From NCBI RefSeq assembly GCF_003002925.1, contig NZ_PVTK01000007.1:62001-126000 (forward strand): a DNA stretch of 64,000 bases. Direction: 5' to 3'. Both the position numbers and the translations under genes were made by a program. This DNA is from Vreelandella songnenensis (GTDB lineage: Bacteria; Pseudomonadota; Gammaproteobacteria; Pseudomonadales; Halomonadaceae). Below are positions 1 through 8,166 of the stretch, piece by piece. Each line of letters opens with the position of its first letter. The first letter of the stretch is position 1. The notes beneath the pieces are model-generated. The model searched no databases. It had not been told where the DNA came from and saw only the letters and a program-made list of their open reading frames with translations.

Positions 1-1
1 G

Positions 2-85
2 GATGGCCATCTACTGCCGCCCCACGGCATGTGCCTTTCCCATGAGGACGCTGCCGAAGAGCTCGACGAAGACGCCGAAGAGTAG
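2..85 (+). CDS. C-terminal end of an unidentified protein (partial)
   Basis: An open frame enters from the left edge and ends with TAG at 83-85, giving the last 27 residues of a protein whose tail is strongly acidic (EELDEDAEE). It is followed after about 55 bases by a good intrinsic terminator, which supports a real plus-strand gene convergent with dcd. Too little is present to name the family; no catalytic motif is visible. Confidence 0.5.
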   Translation, partial: DGHLLPPHGMCLSHEDAAEELDEDAEE

Positions 86-139
86 CCGGTAGCCGCTTGG
101 CCCTGTGACTTCGACCCTGTGGCTTAATATCGATGTATT

Positions 140-173
140 AAAAAAGCCTTACGGGAAACCGTAAGGCTTTTTT
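140..173. terminator. Bidirectional rho-independent terminator
   Basis: A 15-bp inverted repeat (140-154 with 159-173) has a GAAA loop, with A-run and T-run ends on both sides, so it can terminate both the plus-strand gene ending at 85 and the minus-strand dcd gene ending at 193. Confidence 0.85.
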
Positions 174-192
174 TGAAGCATGAAACCCGCTA

Positions 193-759
193 TCAGGTCC
201 GCGGCAGGGTTACACCGCGCTGCCCCATGTATTTCCCCCCCCGATCCTTGTAGGACGTTTCGCACACCTCATCGGATTCCAGAAACAGCATCTGGGCCAC
301 GCCTTCATGAGCATAGATCTTGGCGGGCAGATTGGTGGTGTTGGAAAACTCGAGCGTCACGTGACCTTCCCACTCGGGCTCAAGCGGTGTCACGTTGACG
401 ATGATACCGCAGCGCGCATAGGTAGACTTACCCAGGCAGATCGTCAATACGTTACGCGGAATGCGAAAATACTCGACGGTTCGCGCCAGCGCAAACGAGT
501 TGGGGGGAATGATGCATACGTCCCCTTTTATATCTACAAAGCTCTTGGCGTCAAACGCCTTGGGATCGACAATGGCCGAGTGGATATTGGTGAATACCTT
601 GAACTCATCGGCACAGCGCACATCGTAGCCGTAGCTTGAGGTGCCGTAGGAAATGACCCGCTGGTCATTTACATAGCGAACCTGCTCCGCTTCAAACGGC
701 TCGATCATGGCATCGCTTTGCGCCATGCGACGAATCCACTTATCTGATTTGATACTCAT
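193..759 (-). CDS. dcd: dCTP deaminase
   Basis: This enzyme converts dCTP to dUTP in the cytosol, feeding dTTP synthesis through dUTPase. The 188-residue product has the family hallmarks: a PPNSFALA segment near residues 85-92, the nucleotide-binding GKSTYAR motif at 110-116 and the catalytic glutamate in HVTLEFSN (E137). Its length matches the Pseudomonas-type enzyme. The ATG lies 9 bases after the stop of mrp, so the two genes are very probably co-transcribed, and the transcript ends at the hairpin at 140-173. Identification is secure. Confidence 0.96.
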   Translation of the reverse strand: MSIKSDKWIRRMAQSDAMIEPFEAEQVRYVNDQRVISYGTSSYGYDVRCADEFKVFTNIHSAIVDPKAFDAKSFVDIKGDVCIIPPNSFALARTVEYFRIPRNVLTICLGKSTYARCGIIVNVTPLEPEWEGHVTLEFSNTTNLPAKIYAHEGVAQMLFLESDEVCETSYKDRGGKYMGQRGVTLPRT

Positions 760-768
760 GCGTTACTT

Positions 769-1569
769 CTACTCGCTAAAAGAAATGGTGGGGCCATTGC
801 TTGCCCCGGCACTCACTGATTGAGCAACCTGACGGGCGATATCGGCAAAGGTCTGGCTGACAGCGCTATCCGGTTCGGAAATAACGCTTGGCTTGCCCGA
901 ATCCGCCAGCTCTCGAATCGATAGCGTCAGCGGCAGGCGGCCAAGCACGGCTGTCTGATACTCCTGGGCAATCAGGTCGCCACCACCGGTACCGAAAATG
1001 GCGGCTTCATGGCCACACTTTTCGCAGTGATAAAGGCTCATGTTCTCGACCACGCCCAGTACCGGTACGTTGACCTTGCGGAACATCTCGATACCCTTGC
1101 GCGCATCCAGCAGCGCGATATCCTGGGGAGTGGTGACGATAACCGCGCCGGATACCGGTACTTTCTGCGCCAGCGTCAGCTGTATATCGCCGGTGCCAGG
1201 CGGCATGTCAATCAGCAGAAAATCGAGATTGTCCCACTGGGTCTGGGTCAGCATCTGCTGGAATGCCCCTACCACCATCGGCCCACGCCAGACCATTGCT
1301 TCACGGCTATTGACCATGAACGCCATGGACATGGCTTGAAGGCCGTGGGCCTGTAGAGGCAGAAACTTGTTATCACCCGTCGCCTGAGGGCGCACACCCT
1401 CTTCAACGCCGAGCATCTGGGCTTGGCTTGGGCCGTAAATATCGGCATCCAGTACGCCAACCCGGTACCCAAGTGCAGAAAGGGCCAGAGCCAGATTCAC
1501 CGTAACGGTTGACTTGCCCACACCGCCTTTACCCGATGCCACTGCGACAATATGTTTTACGCCGTCCAT
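769..1569 (-). CDS. mrp: Iron-sulfur cluster carrier ATPase Mrp/ApbC
   Basis: A 266-residue ParA/MinD-type P-loop ATPase that binds and delivers Fe-S clusters to apo-proteins in the cytosol. A deviant Walker A (GKGGVGKST, residues 13-21), a DADIYGPSQ segment near 41-49 and the cluster-binding CEKC pair at 182-185 are all present. It lacks the N-terminal MIP18/DUF59 domain found in longer homologues such as E. coli Mrp, so it is the short form. A strong ribosome site (AAGAGGAG) precedes the ATG. It is the first gene of a two-gene unit with dcd. The symbol apbC is used for the same family. Confidence 0.93.
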   Translation of the reverse strand: MDGVKHIVAVASGKGGVGKSTVTVNLALALSALGYRVGVLDADIYGPSQAQMLGVEEGVRPQATGDNKFLPLQAHGLQAMSMAFMVNSREAMVWRGPMVVGAFQQMLTQTQWDNLDFLLIDMPPGTGDIQLTLAQKVPVSGAVIVTTPQDIALLDARKGIEMFRKVNVPVLGVVENMSLYHCEKCGHEAAIFGTGGGDLIAQEYQTAVLGRLPLTLSIRELADSGKPSVISEPDSAVSQTFADIARQVAQSVSAGASNGPTISFSE

Positions 1570-1650
1570 TTAGTCGCACTCCTCTTGTAGGGGTAGATCA
1601 TTCGCTTGGGCAAATGATACTCGCTGAGCGCGTTTTCATAAACTAACAAA

Positions 1651-1683
1651 CCAAAAAGCGGATGCTGGTGACCCAGCATCCGC
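1651..1683 (-). terminator. Rho-independent terminator of the coiled-coil gene
   Basis: An 11-bp perfect stem (1658-1668 with 1673-1683) and a 4-base loop are followed on the minus strand by five T residues. It sits 31 bases past the stop of the gene ending at 1715 and separates it from mrp. Confidence 0.85.
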
Positions 1684-1714
1684 CTGAACGATTATCAAAA
1701 TGAACAATAAAGCC

Positions 1715-2878
1715 CTACTGAGCGCTACCTTGTTGCTGGCTGTCGTCAGCATCATTGGCGGCTTCCTGGTTCTGACCATTCTGTTCGGAGCCACTATCAT
1801 TGGAAGCTTCCCCTTCTGAGGCAGCCTCTTCTTCCTGACCGGCAAGTGTAGGCACTTCGCCGCTTTCGACATCATCGACGCTGCCCAGGCGCTGGTCGAG
1901 CGAGGAAAGCTCTTCGCGCCACTCGCGAAGCTGGGTTTCCAGGCGAGAAAGCTGCTCTTCACGCGCCTCGATATCATTTTCGACATTGGCCACTTCATTG
2001 CGACCAATATCCAGCGCCACCATCAGGTCGTCCATTTCACTGCGAACCTGGCTCAGGCTCTCGTCTTCCTGCTCACGAAGTTCTGCCAGTGAATCGACTT
2101 CGTTTTGCAGCTCATCACGCTCGCTGGTGATCGATTCGCGGCTGCTCTCTATTTCATCGAGCTCGCTTTGGGCAGACGAAATCTGCTCCTGCAGATTGCT
2201 GAGCTCTTCATTGGCCTGGCTGATCTGCTCTTCGAGGTTGGAGAGCTCTTCTTCTGCGTTACCTAGCGCGTCAATAGCTTCCTGGCGCTGCTCTTCGGCC
2301 TGCTGGCGGGCAGTCTCGGCTTCCTGGCGAGCCTCATCGGCACTTTCGCGCGACGCTTCAATCTGCTGAAGCGTAGATTGTGCTTCATCACGCGTGGCAA
2401 CGATTTCATCACGCTCATCACGCAGTGACTGCATACCGCTTTCTGCACTTTCAAGCTCTTGGGTCAGAGCGTCGACCTCTTGTTGAAGCGAGTTACGCTC
2501 AGACTCCAACGTTTCCAGACGCGACTGGGTTGAGGCGGCCTCGCTCTGGGCATTTTCAAGTGCGGCGGTGGCTTCGTTGCGCTGCTCTTCCAGGGACGCT
2601 ATTTCAGCCTGAAGGTCGGCCATGTTCGTTTCGGCCTGATCGATCTCCTGGATGCGGCGGCTATAGCGGCGGTTGTCCTGCTCGACGCTTGCCAGCTGCG
2701 CTTCAAGGGTTTCAACGCGGTCCTTATGGGTATTGGCATTGGACTGCGCCATGATGGCCCAGATAACCGCAATGGCGGTGATACCGGCCATCGCCCTGAC
2801 GCGGTTATCCTTGAACAGGCTTTTGGTGCCCAACCGACTTGTAGGCGTGGGGTGGTCTGAGCGGTTTGCTTCTGACAT
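1715..2878 (-). CDS. Membrane-anchored coiled-coil protein of unknown function
   Basis: I do not recognise a named family. The 387-residue product has a short basic N-terminus, one predicted membrane segment (about residues 29-46), then about 270 residues of nearly uninterrupted coiled coil rich in E, Q, S, A and R (about 55-330). It ends in an acidic, glycine/serine/glutamine-rich tail of low complexity. With the basic end inside, the coiled coil would be periplasmic. A ribosome site (AGAGGGA) precedes the ATG, and a strong terminator follows the stop, so it appears to be a single-gene unit between cobA and mrp. Roles in cell-envelope spacing or polysaccharide export are possible but nothing in the sequence decides this. 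Confidence 0.75.
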   Translation of the reverse strand: MSEANRSDHPTPTSRLGTKSLFKDNRVRAMAGITAIAVIWAIMAQSNANTHKDRVETLEAQLASVEQDNRRYSRRIQEIDQAETNMADLQAEIASLEEQRNEATAALENAQSEAASTQSRLETLESERNSLQQEVDALTQELESAESGMQSLRDERDEIVATRDEAQSTLQQIEASRESADEARQEAETARQQAEEQRQEAIDALGNAEEELSNLEEQISQANEELSNLQEQISSAQSELDEIESSRESITSERDELQNEVDSLAELREQEDESLSQVRSEMDDLMVALDIGRNEVANVENDIEAREEQLSRLETQLREWREELSSLDQRLGSVDDVESGEVPTLAGQEEEAASEGEASNDSGSEQNGQNQEAANDADDSQQQGSAQ

Positions 2879-3018
2879 TCTGCGTCCCTCTTTTCTAGGC
2901 TACCGATACCAGCAGCGTTAATTGTGCGCTTACCCTGTATGTCTTTACTAGCATACACAGCAAATGGCATCTAGCCAGTCCATTAGCGAATTCAACGTAT
3001 TAACGCTAAACCCTCTTA

Positions 3019-3798
3019 CTAATGTAGATCATTTCCATGATCAGGCCCGCTCGTCTTCTGCCCTTCAAACCAGGATAGCCTTGAATGCAGTGATACCACG
3101 CTGCCCACGATTAAAAGCGCCGGCGATTGGATATGCCCAGCTGTCAATGCGCTCGGCAGACATGCCAACGTTCCCACATGGGTTTTTTGGGCGCTAGTCG
3201 TGCCCTGCTCGATGACGGCAAGCGGCGTATCAGACGCCAAGCCATGAACCTGGAGCTTGTCGCTAATCACCTCAACGCTGCTCAAGCCCATGTAGAACAC
3301 CAGTGTCTGACCCGACCGGGCTAACGCCGCCCAGTCCAGTGCGTTCTCATCACCTGCCACGTGGCCGGTAACAAGGTGTACCTCCTGAGCATGATCGCGG
3401 TGGGTCAATGGAATACCGGCATAGGCTGCGCAGCCGGAAGCCGCGGTAATCCCCGGCACGACTTCAACCGCCAGGTTATCGGCCATCAGTGCTTCAAGCT
3501 CTTCACCGCCGCGTCCAAAGATGAAGGGGTCACCCCCCTTTAACCTGACCACTCGCTTGCCTTCGCTCGCCCAGCCCACCAGTGCCTGATTGATATCCGC
3601 CTGAGGAACGCTATGCATCGAGCGCGCCTTGCCTACATAAAATCGCTGGACGCTTTCAGGTACCAGATCAAGAATCTCCTTACTCACCAGCCGGTCATAC
3701 ACCAGGATATCGGCCTGCTGTAAACGTTTATAGGCTTTCAATGTGAGTAGCTCGGCATCACCTGGTCCTGCCCCTATCAGGCTGACTAACCCGCGCAT
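3019..3798 (-). CDS. cobA: Uroporphyrinogen-III C-methyltransferase
   Basis: This SAM-dependent enzyme methylates uroporphyrinogen III at C2 and C7 to give precorrin-2, the branch point to siroheme, cobalamin or heme d1. The 259-residue protein shows the SAM-binding GAGPGD loop (9-14), the KGGDPFIFGRGGEE signature (87-100) and PGITAASG (115-122). It is the single-domain form, not the CysG fusion. No cobalamin or nitrite-reduction genes are adjacent, so siroheme for assimilatory sulfite or nitrite reduction is the likelier use. The start is supported by a GGGGAAAGGA ribosome site directly before the ATG. Confidence 0.92.
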   Translation of the reverse strand: MRGLVSLIGAGPGDAELLTLKAYKRLQQADILVYDRLVSKEILDLVPESVQRFYVGKARSMHSVPQADINQALVGWASEGKRVVRLKGGDPFIFGRGGEELEALMADNLAVEVVPGITAASGCAAYAGIPLTHRDHAQEVHLVTGHVAGDENALDWAALARSGQTLVFYMGLSSVEVISDKLQVHGLASDTPLAVIEQGTTSAQKTHVGTLACLPSALTAGHIQSPALLIVGSVVSLHSRLSWFEGQKTSGPDHGNDLH

Positions 3799-4095
3799 TC
3801 CTTTCCCCTGATCGATGTTTGCTTACGTTAATCTGTAAGCGCATGTTAATGACAACTTGGCTATTAATTGAACAAAGTGGCAGCAAAAATTACACAGAAA
3901 AATATATAGTCTAACCTTCATATAATTAAATACACTTAAAAGACGATAAACTCGCTTTTTATAATAAAAAAGAATCTATTAATACTAATTTATTATTAAA
4001 AATATACGCATTTGTCAGCAATAGCTTACAACTCAATTACGTAAATAGGGCTAGTCTTCACAGTCATCTTTTGGCATTCGTCTGGAGCTTCACGC
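3799..4095. other. AT-rich divergent regulatory region
   Basis: About 300 bases without a gene separate the methyltransferase (minus) from the diguanylate cyclase (plus). The stretch from about 3840 to 4010 is markedly AT-rich, with runs of TTAATA and TATTA unlike the surrounding genes. It must hold promoters for both genes; no single promoter can be picked with confidence. Such AT-rich DNA is a typical target of H-NS/MvaT-type silencers, which is an inference only. Confidence 0.5.
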
Positions 4096-4992
4096 ATGTC
4101 CGTGAAAGACAACCCTACATTCTTGAGCGCTGACGGCTTGGTACCACGGTTACCCGGCGTCGTTTTTCAGTTTTTCCGCTCGTTCAATGGTCATATGAAC
4201 TTCCCCTATCTCGAAGGAGGCGGAAGTGCGCTTGACTATATCGACCGCGAACAGCTGGCGCTTGATGCGGGTGGCCTGATTGAACATATAACAGGTAATG
4301 AATACCCCAAGGTCATGTCGGCCATCGAGCGCTCGGCACGCTGGATGCTACCACTTACCACACGCTTCAAGTTCCCCATGACCGGCACCCGTTCACACTG
4401 GATAGCCGTTTCCGCCAATCCTGAACCTACGGTAGAGGGCGTACTGTGGACAGGCTTGATGATGGATATCACCGAACAGGTGGTTGAAGAGCAAAGGCTA
4501 CGCAAACTGTGCGATACCGATGCGCTTACCGGCCTGCCCAATCGGCGCAAGCTGATGCTGCACCTGTCCCATCTGGCCTCGCTAAGCACGCGCCACGGCA
4601 CGCCGCTTTCCATCATGATGGTCGATATTGATCACTTCAAGCTGCTTAATGACCGCTGGGGGCATTTACAGGGCGATGAAGTGCTCAAGCAGCTAGCAAC
4701 AGAAATGAAAAAGCTTTTACGCTGCGAGGACATGGTGGCGCGTCTAGGGGGTGAGGAGTTTATGGTCGTGTTGCCGCTAACACCGCTGCAACAATGCCAT
4801 AAACTTGCCGACCGTTTACGTCTGTCTGTTTCTCAACAGGATTTTGGTGTGGGTGTAGGCGAAGTGACGCTTAGTATTGGGGTGGCCGAGTATCGATGTG
4901 GCGAGCCTTTAATGCACTTTATAGAGCGTACGGACCAGGCACTCTACAGCGCTAAAGATGTCGGACGCGACTGCGTCTGCTTATTACCCTGA
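4096..4992 (+). CDS. PAS-GGDEF diguanylate cyclase
   Basis: This enzyme makes cyclic di-GMP from two GTP. The 298-residue protein has an N-terminal PAS-like sensor (about residues 18-130, ending in the usual DITEQ linker) followed by a GGDEF domain (about 138-298). The active site is GGEEF at 218-222. The substrate-binding DIDHFKLLND segment begins at 177, and an RCED sequence at 209-212, five residues before GGEEF, forms a complete I-site for product inhibition. No membrane segment or EAL domain is present, so it is a soluble cyclase. The start is supported by TGGAG eight bases before the ATG. Its target is unknown; the PNAG operon 25 kb away is a c-di-GMP-responsive candidate. Confidence 0.92.
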   Translation: MSVKDNPTFLSADGLVPRLPGVVFQFFRSFNGHMNFPYLEGGGSALDYIDREQLALDAGGLIEHITGNEYPKVMSAIERSARWMLPLTTRFKFPMTGTRSHWIAVSANPEPTVEGVLWTGLMMDITEQVVEEQRLRKLCDTDALTGLPNRRKLMLHLSHLASLSTRHGTPLSIMMVDIDHFKLLNDRWGHLQGDEVLKQLATEMKKLLRCEDMVARLGGEEFMVVLPLTPLQQCHKLADRLRLSVSQQDFGVGVGEVTLSIGVAEYRCGEPLMHFIERTDQALYSAKDVGRDCVCLLP

Positions 4993-5257
4993 CCGTATAA
5001 CGTCGAAGGGCATCAGAGTGGCGGATTGTCGAGCACGATGGCATCATGAAGCTGTCACGATGTTTTACGTCGTGACGCTGCCAACGCGCGGGTATCTACT
5101 CAGCGAGTTGGCAAGCCAATCGCGCAGGCTGGATAACGTCCATTGCCTTGCCGGCCAGTTTAAACCCGCCTTGCACGGGTAGCCGCATCGCATCCACTGC
5201 CTGCAGCACCTAAATGATTTCCTTCTTGCCGCCAGAACCGACGAGGTAGCTGAGTAC
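4993..5257. other. Intergenic region, no supported gene
   Basis: Between the cyclase and the aminotransferase there is an imperfect hairpin at about 5054-5078 (GTCACGA ... TCGTGAC) without a T-run, possibly the end of the cyclase transcript. A 37-codon GTG frame on the minus strand (5096-5209) looks protein-like but is too short to accept. Confidence 0.4.
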
Positions 5258-6448
5258 ATGTTTGAGCATATAGAGCGAGTCCCTGGAGATGCCATTCTCG
5301 GGCTGATCGAAGCTTTCAAAAAAGACACCAATCCCCAGAAGGTTGACCTGGGCGTAGGTGTTTACCGCGACTCCAACGGTAATACGCCTGTCATGCGCGC
5401 CGTCAAGGAAGCCGAAGCTCGCCTGCTCAAGAATGAAAGCACCAAAACCTATATTGGCTCGCACGGCGCACCGGCTTATGGCCATGTCGTGCTCCCCATG
5501 GTACTGGGCGGCGACTCGCCCGTTCTTGCGGCCAACCGCGCAAGCGCAACGCAATCCCCCGGCGGTACCGGTGCACTGCGTCTGGCGGCGGATTTCATCG
5601 CCACACAGCTGCCGGGCAAAGGTATCTGGGTGAGCGACCCTACCTGGCCTAACCATCACGGAATCTTCACCTCCGCAGGCATCGAGCTCCATAAGTACCC
5701 CTATGTGGATGCCGATAACCGCCTGGACTTCTCCGGCATGCTCAATGCCCTGAAACAGATCCCCGAAGGCGATGTGGTCGTGCTTCACGCCTGCTGTCAT
5801 AACCCGACAGGCTTCGATCTTTCCCAGGAGCAGTGGCAGGAAGTACTCGAGGTCCTGCGCGAGCGCAAGCTGCTGCCGCTGGTTGATTTTGCCTACCAGG
5901 GGTTTGGTGAAGGCCTGGATGAAGACGCTTACGGCGTACGCCTTCTGGCAGAGAAGCTCGATGAAGTCATCATCACCAGCTCCTGCTCCAAGAACTTCGG
6001 CATTTACTGCGAGCGCACGGGTTGTCTGATCACCGTTGCCAAGGATGCCGAGCAGATGGAGAACGTACGCTCACAGGTAGCCATCGTTGCCCGTGAAAAC
6101 TACTCCAATCCGCCGGCTCACGGTGGTGCTATCGTCAGTGAAATCCTGGGCGATGCAGAGCTTACGGACATGTGGCGCGAAGAGCTCACGGAAATGCGTG
6201 ATCGGATCAATACTCTGCGTCGTGATTTCGTGGAAGCCCTGAAGCCTTATGGACTCGACCAGAAATATGCCTGCGTTGCCGAGCAGCGCGGCATGTTCTC
6301 CTACACGGGCCTGACGCCTGAACAGGTTGACCGTCTGCGCGATGAGTTTGGCATCTACATGGTGCGCTCTGGCCGCGCCAACGTGGCGGGCTTCTCGCAT
6401 GAGAATCTGCCCTACCTCGCCAAGGCGATCGCCGCTGTCAACGAATAA
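5258..6448 (+). CDS. tyrB: Aromatic-amino-acid / aspartate aminotransferase
   Basis: A class I PLP-dependent transaminase of 396 residues, the size of E. coli TyrB and AspC. HNPTG at 181-185, the PLP-contacting D210 and Y213, and the Schiff-base lysine in SSCSKNFG (K245) are intact. It would transfer amino groups between aromatic or dicarboxylic amino acids and 2-oxoglutarate in the cytosol. TyrB and AspC differ in only a few substrate-pocket positions, so the preference for aromatic substrates is inferred from the resemblance to Pseudomonas-type enzymes. The gene is followed by its own terminator. Confidence 0.88.
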   Translation: MFEHIERVPGDAILGLIEAFKKDTNPQKVDLGVGVYRDSNGNTPVMRAVKEAEARLLKNESTKTYIGSHGAPAYGHVVLPMVLGGDSPVLAANRASATQSPGGTGALRLAADFIATQLPGKGIWVSDPTWPNHHGIFTSAGIELHKYPYVDADNRLDFSGMLNALKQIPEGDVVVLHACCHNPTGFDLSQEQWQEVLEVLRERKLLPLVDFAYQGFGEGLDEDAYGVRLLAEKLDEVIITSSCSKNFGIYCERTGCLITVAKDAEQMENVRSQVAIVARENYSNPPAHGGAIVSEILGDAELTDMWREELTEMRDRINTLRRDFVEALKPYGLDQKYACVAEQRGMFSYTGLTPEQVDRLRDEFGIYMVRSGRANVAGFSHENLPYLAKAIAAVNE

Positions 6449-6470
6449 GCCGTACCGGTACGCCCCCTTG

Positions 6471-6496
6471 ACGCCCAGGCTCTGCCTGGGCGTTTT
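6471..6496 (+). terminator. Rho-independent terminator of tyrB
   Basis: A perfect 10-bp stem (6471-6480 with 6484-6493) with a 3-base loop and a short T-run lies 23 bases after the aminotransferase stop codon. Confidence 0.8.
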
Positions 6497-6514
6497 GCGT
6501 TGTGAGCATCACGC

Positions 6515-6543
6515 TTGGGAACGGTTTTAATGTTGTGTACAAT
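6515..6543 (+). promoter_or_regulatory. Sigma-70 promoter of the permease gene
   Basis: A TTGGGA -35 box (6515-6520), a 17-base spacer and a TACAAT -10 box (6538-6543) predict transcription from about 6550. That leaves a leader of about 125 bases before the permease ATG. Confidence 0.55.
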
Positions 6544-6544
6544 T

Positions 6545-6644
6545 GCGCGCTTGCCGCCAGAGCCTGGGGCGCCCGTGCGGCGTTCCTTTCAGCGCAACAC
6601 CTGACCGATTAGTCAAATCCAAGGACAACTCGCAGGTAGCGCGC
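6545..6644 (+). promoter_or_regulatory. Potential structured 5' leader of the permease mRNA
   Basis: A 7-bp all-strong helix can form between 6545-6551 (GCGCGCT) and 6638-6644 (AGCGCGC). It encloses two smaller helices: GCCGC/GCGGC (6553-6557 with 6577-6581) and TGAC/GTCA (6602-6605 with 6612-6615). This three-way-junction layout resembles a riboswitch, but it matches no class I can name, and GC-rich repeats can pair by chance. Confidence 0.3.
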
Positions 6645-6674
6645 TGACGACATCACTCGTAAACGAGGCCTTTC

Positions 6675-8159
6675 ATGGCGGCTGCCAGCACACACTATCC
6701 CTGGTACAAAAAAGAAGACACCGACGCGTTCTTCGCTCTCTTCCAGAACAATATCGCCAACTTCATCGTGATTGCGATCACCATGCTGGGCATGGGGTTT
6801 CCAACGTCGATTGTCTATGGGCAGGTGCTCCCGGGGGCGGCCGTTGCCGTCATGGTAGGTAACTTCTACTATGCCTGGAGCGCCGCGCGCCTTGCGCGCA
6901 AGGAGAATCGCACCGATGTCACCGCCCTCTCCTACGGTATCTCAACCCCGGTCATGTTCGTCTTTCTGTTCGGCGTACTGCTTCCCGCCAAGCAGCTGAC
7001 CGGAGATGCGGAGCTTGCCTGGAAGGTCGCGGTAGCCGCCTGCTTTATCAGCGGCGCCATTGAAGCTGCCATCAGCGTGATTGGCCGCTGGGTGCAGTAT
7101 CATCTTCCCCGCGCCGCCATGCTGGGCGCGGTGGCGGGTGTGGCGCTTACCTTCATCGCCGGTGAAATGCTGTTCAAGACGCTTGAAGTACCGGTAATCG
7201 GTCTGCTGGTGCTGGGAATCATCATTATCGGCCTGGTTGCCCGAGTCAGCATGCCGTTCAAATTACCCACCTCTCTGTTCGCCATTGTGATCGGCACGGC
7301 CATGGCGTACCTGATTGGCGATGCGGGCAGCGAGCGTTTCAGCGATGCCTTCACTCACCTGGGCTTCTACCCGCTGCTGCCCAACCTGGCCTGGTTCGAA
7401 GGTCTTGGCCTGCTGTTTACCGGCATGCTGGCCGTACTGACCGTAGTGCTGCCCATCACGCTCTACAATGCCATTGAAACCATGAACAATGTGGAAGCCA
7501 TGGAGGCCGCCGGCGACAAGTACGATGTGCGCGAATGTCAGGCCGTGGACGGCGTGGGCACCATGTTAGGCGCCCTGTTTGGTGGCGTATTCCCGACGAC
7601 TGTTTATATTGCAACGGTAGGAGCCAAATGGATGGGTGCCGGACGCGGCTACAGCCTTCTCAACGGCGCGGTTTATGCCTTGGCGACCATGACAGGCTTG
7701 ATCGCCGCGCTGGCAGCGATCATTCCGGTATCGGTAGTGGCCCCCATTCTGGTGTTCGTCGGCATGTCGATGATTGCAACCGCCTTCCAGGCCAACGACA
7801 CGCGCTACTACCCGGCCGTGGCGCTCGCCATGCTGCCCTACTTCGCCAACTACCTGATGACGCGTTTCAACCGGGGCGCCGGTGAGGTGGTCAGTGATAT
7901 CTCCAGCGCCATCGTCGTGATGGGCCAAGGCGCCATGTTCATGGCCATTCTGCTGGGCGCCATGACGGTGTCGGTGATCGATCATCAGTTCAGAAGAGCC
8001 GCGGTGTTTGCAGGTATTGCCGCAGGCTTCTCCTTTGTAGGGTTGATGCACGCGCCAAAGCTTGCCGTCAATGCGGCACCGGAGTTTGTGATGGGCTATC
8101 TAGCCATGGCACTGCTGTTTGTTTACTTCTCTTTTCAAGAGGCGCACCGCGTCCGCTGA
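6675..8159 (+). CDS. NCS2-family purine/xanthine/uracil permease
   Basis: A 494-residue inner-membrane protein with about 12-14 hydrophobic segments. The N-terminal part (GFPTSIVYGQVLPG, then ALSYGISTP near residue 93) and the central ETMNNVEAMEAAGD segment are typical of the nucleobase/cation symporter-2 superfamily, in which QTG-like and NxE motifs line the substrate site. It should import a nucleobase with a cation. Purine is likelier than pyrimidine by resemblance, but the exact substrate cannot be read from sequence. The start has GAGG seven bases upstream. It converges on the MATE gene with only 7 bases between stops. Confidence 0.82.
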   Translation: MAAASTHYPWYKKEDTDAFFALFQNNIANFIVIAITMLGMGFPTSIVYGQVLPGAAVAVMVGNFYYAWSAARLARKENRTDVTALSYGISTPVMFVFLFGVLLPAKQLTGDAELAWKVAVAACFISGAIEAAISVIGRWVQYHLPRAAMLGAVAGVALTFIAGEMLFKTLEVPVIGLLVLGIIIIGLVARVSMPFKLPTSLFAIVIGTAMAYLIGDAGSERFSDAFTHLGFYPLLPNLAWFEGLGLLFTGMLAVLTVVLPITLYNAIETMNNVEAMEAAGDKYDVRECQAVDGVGTMLGALFGGVFPTTVYIATVGAKWMGAGRGYSLLNGAVYALATMTGLIAALAAIIPVSVVAPILVFVGMSMIATAFQANDTRYYPAVALAMLPYFANYLMTRFNRGAGEVVSDISSAIVVMGQGAMFMAILLGAMTVSVIDHQFRRAAVFAGIAAGFSFVGLMHAPKLAVNAAPEFVMGYLAMALLFVYFSFQEAHRVR

Positions 8160-8166
8160 TAGCATC

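Noticed and set aside
5096-5209. 37-codon minus-strand GTG frame with an AAGGA site, encoding a protein-like peptide (GGFKLAGKAMDVI)
   Set aside because: Too short, no recognised family and no terminator; composition alone could give it. It may be a gene remnant, but this cannot be supported.
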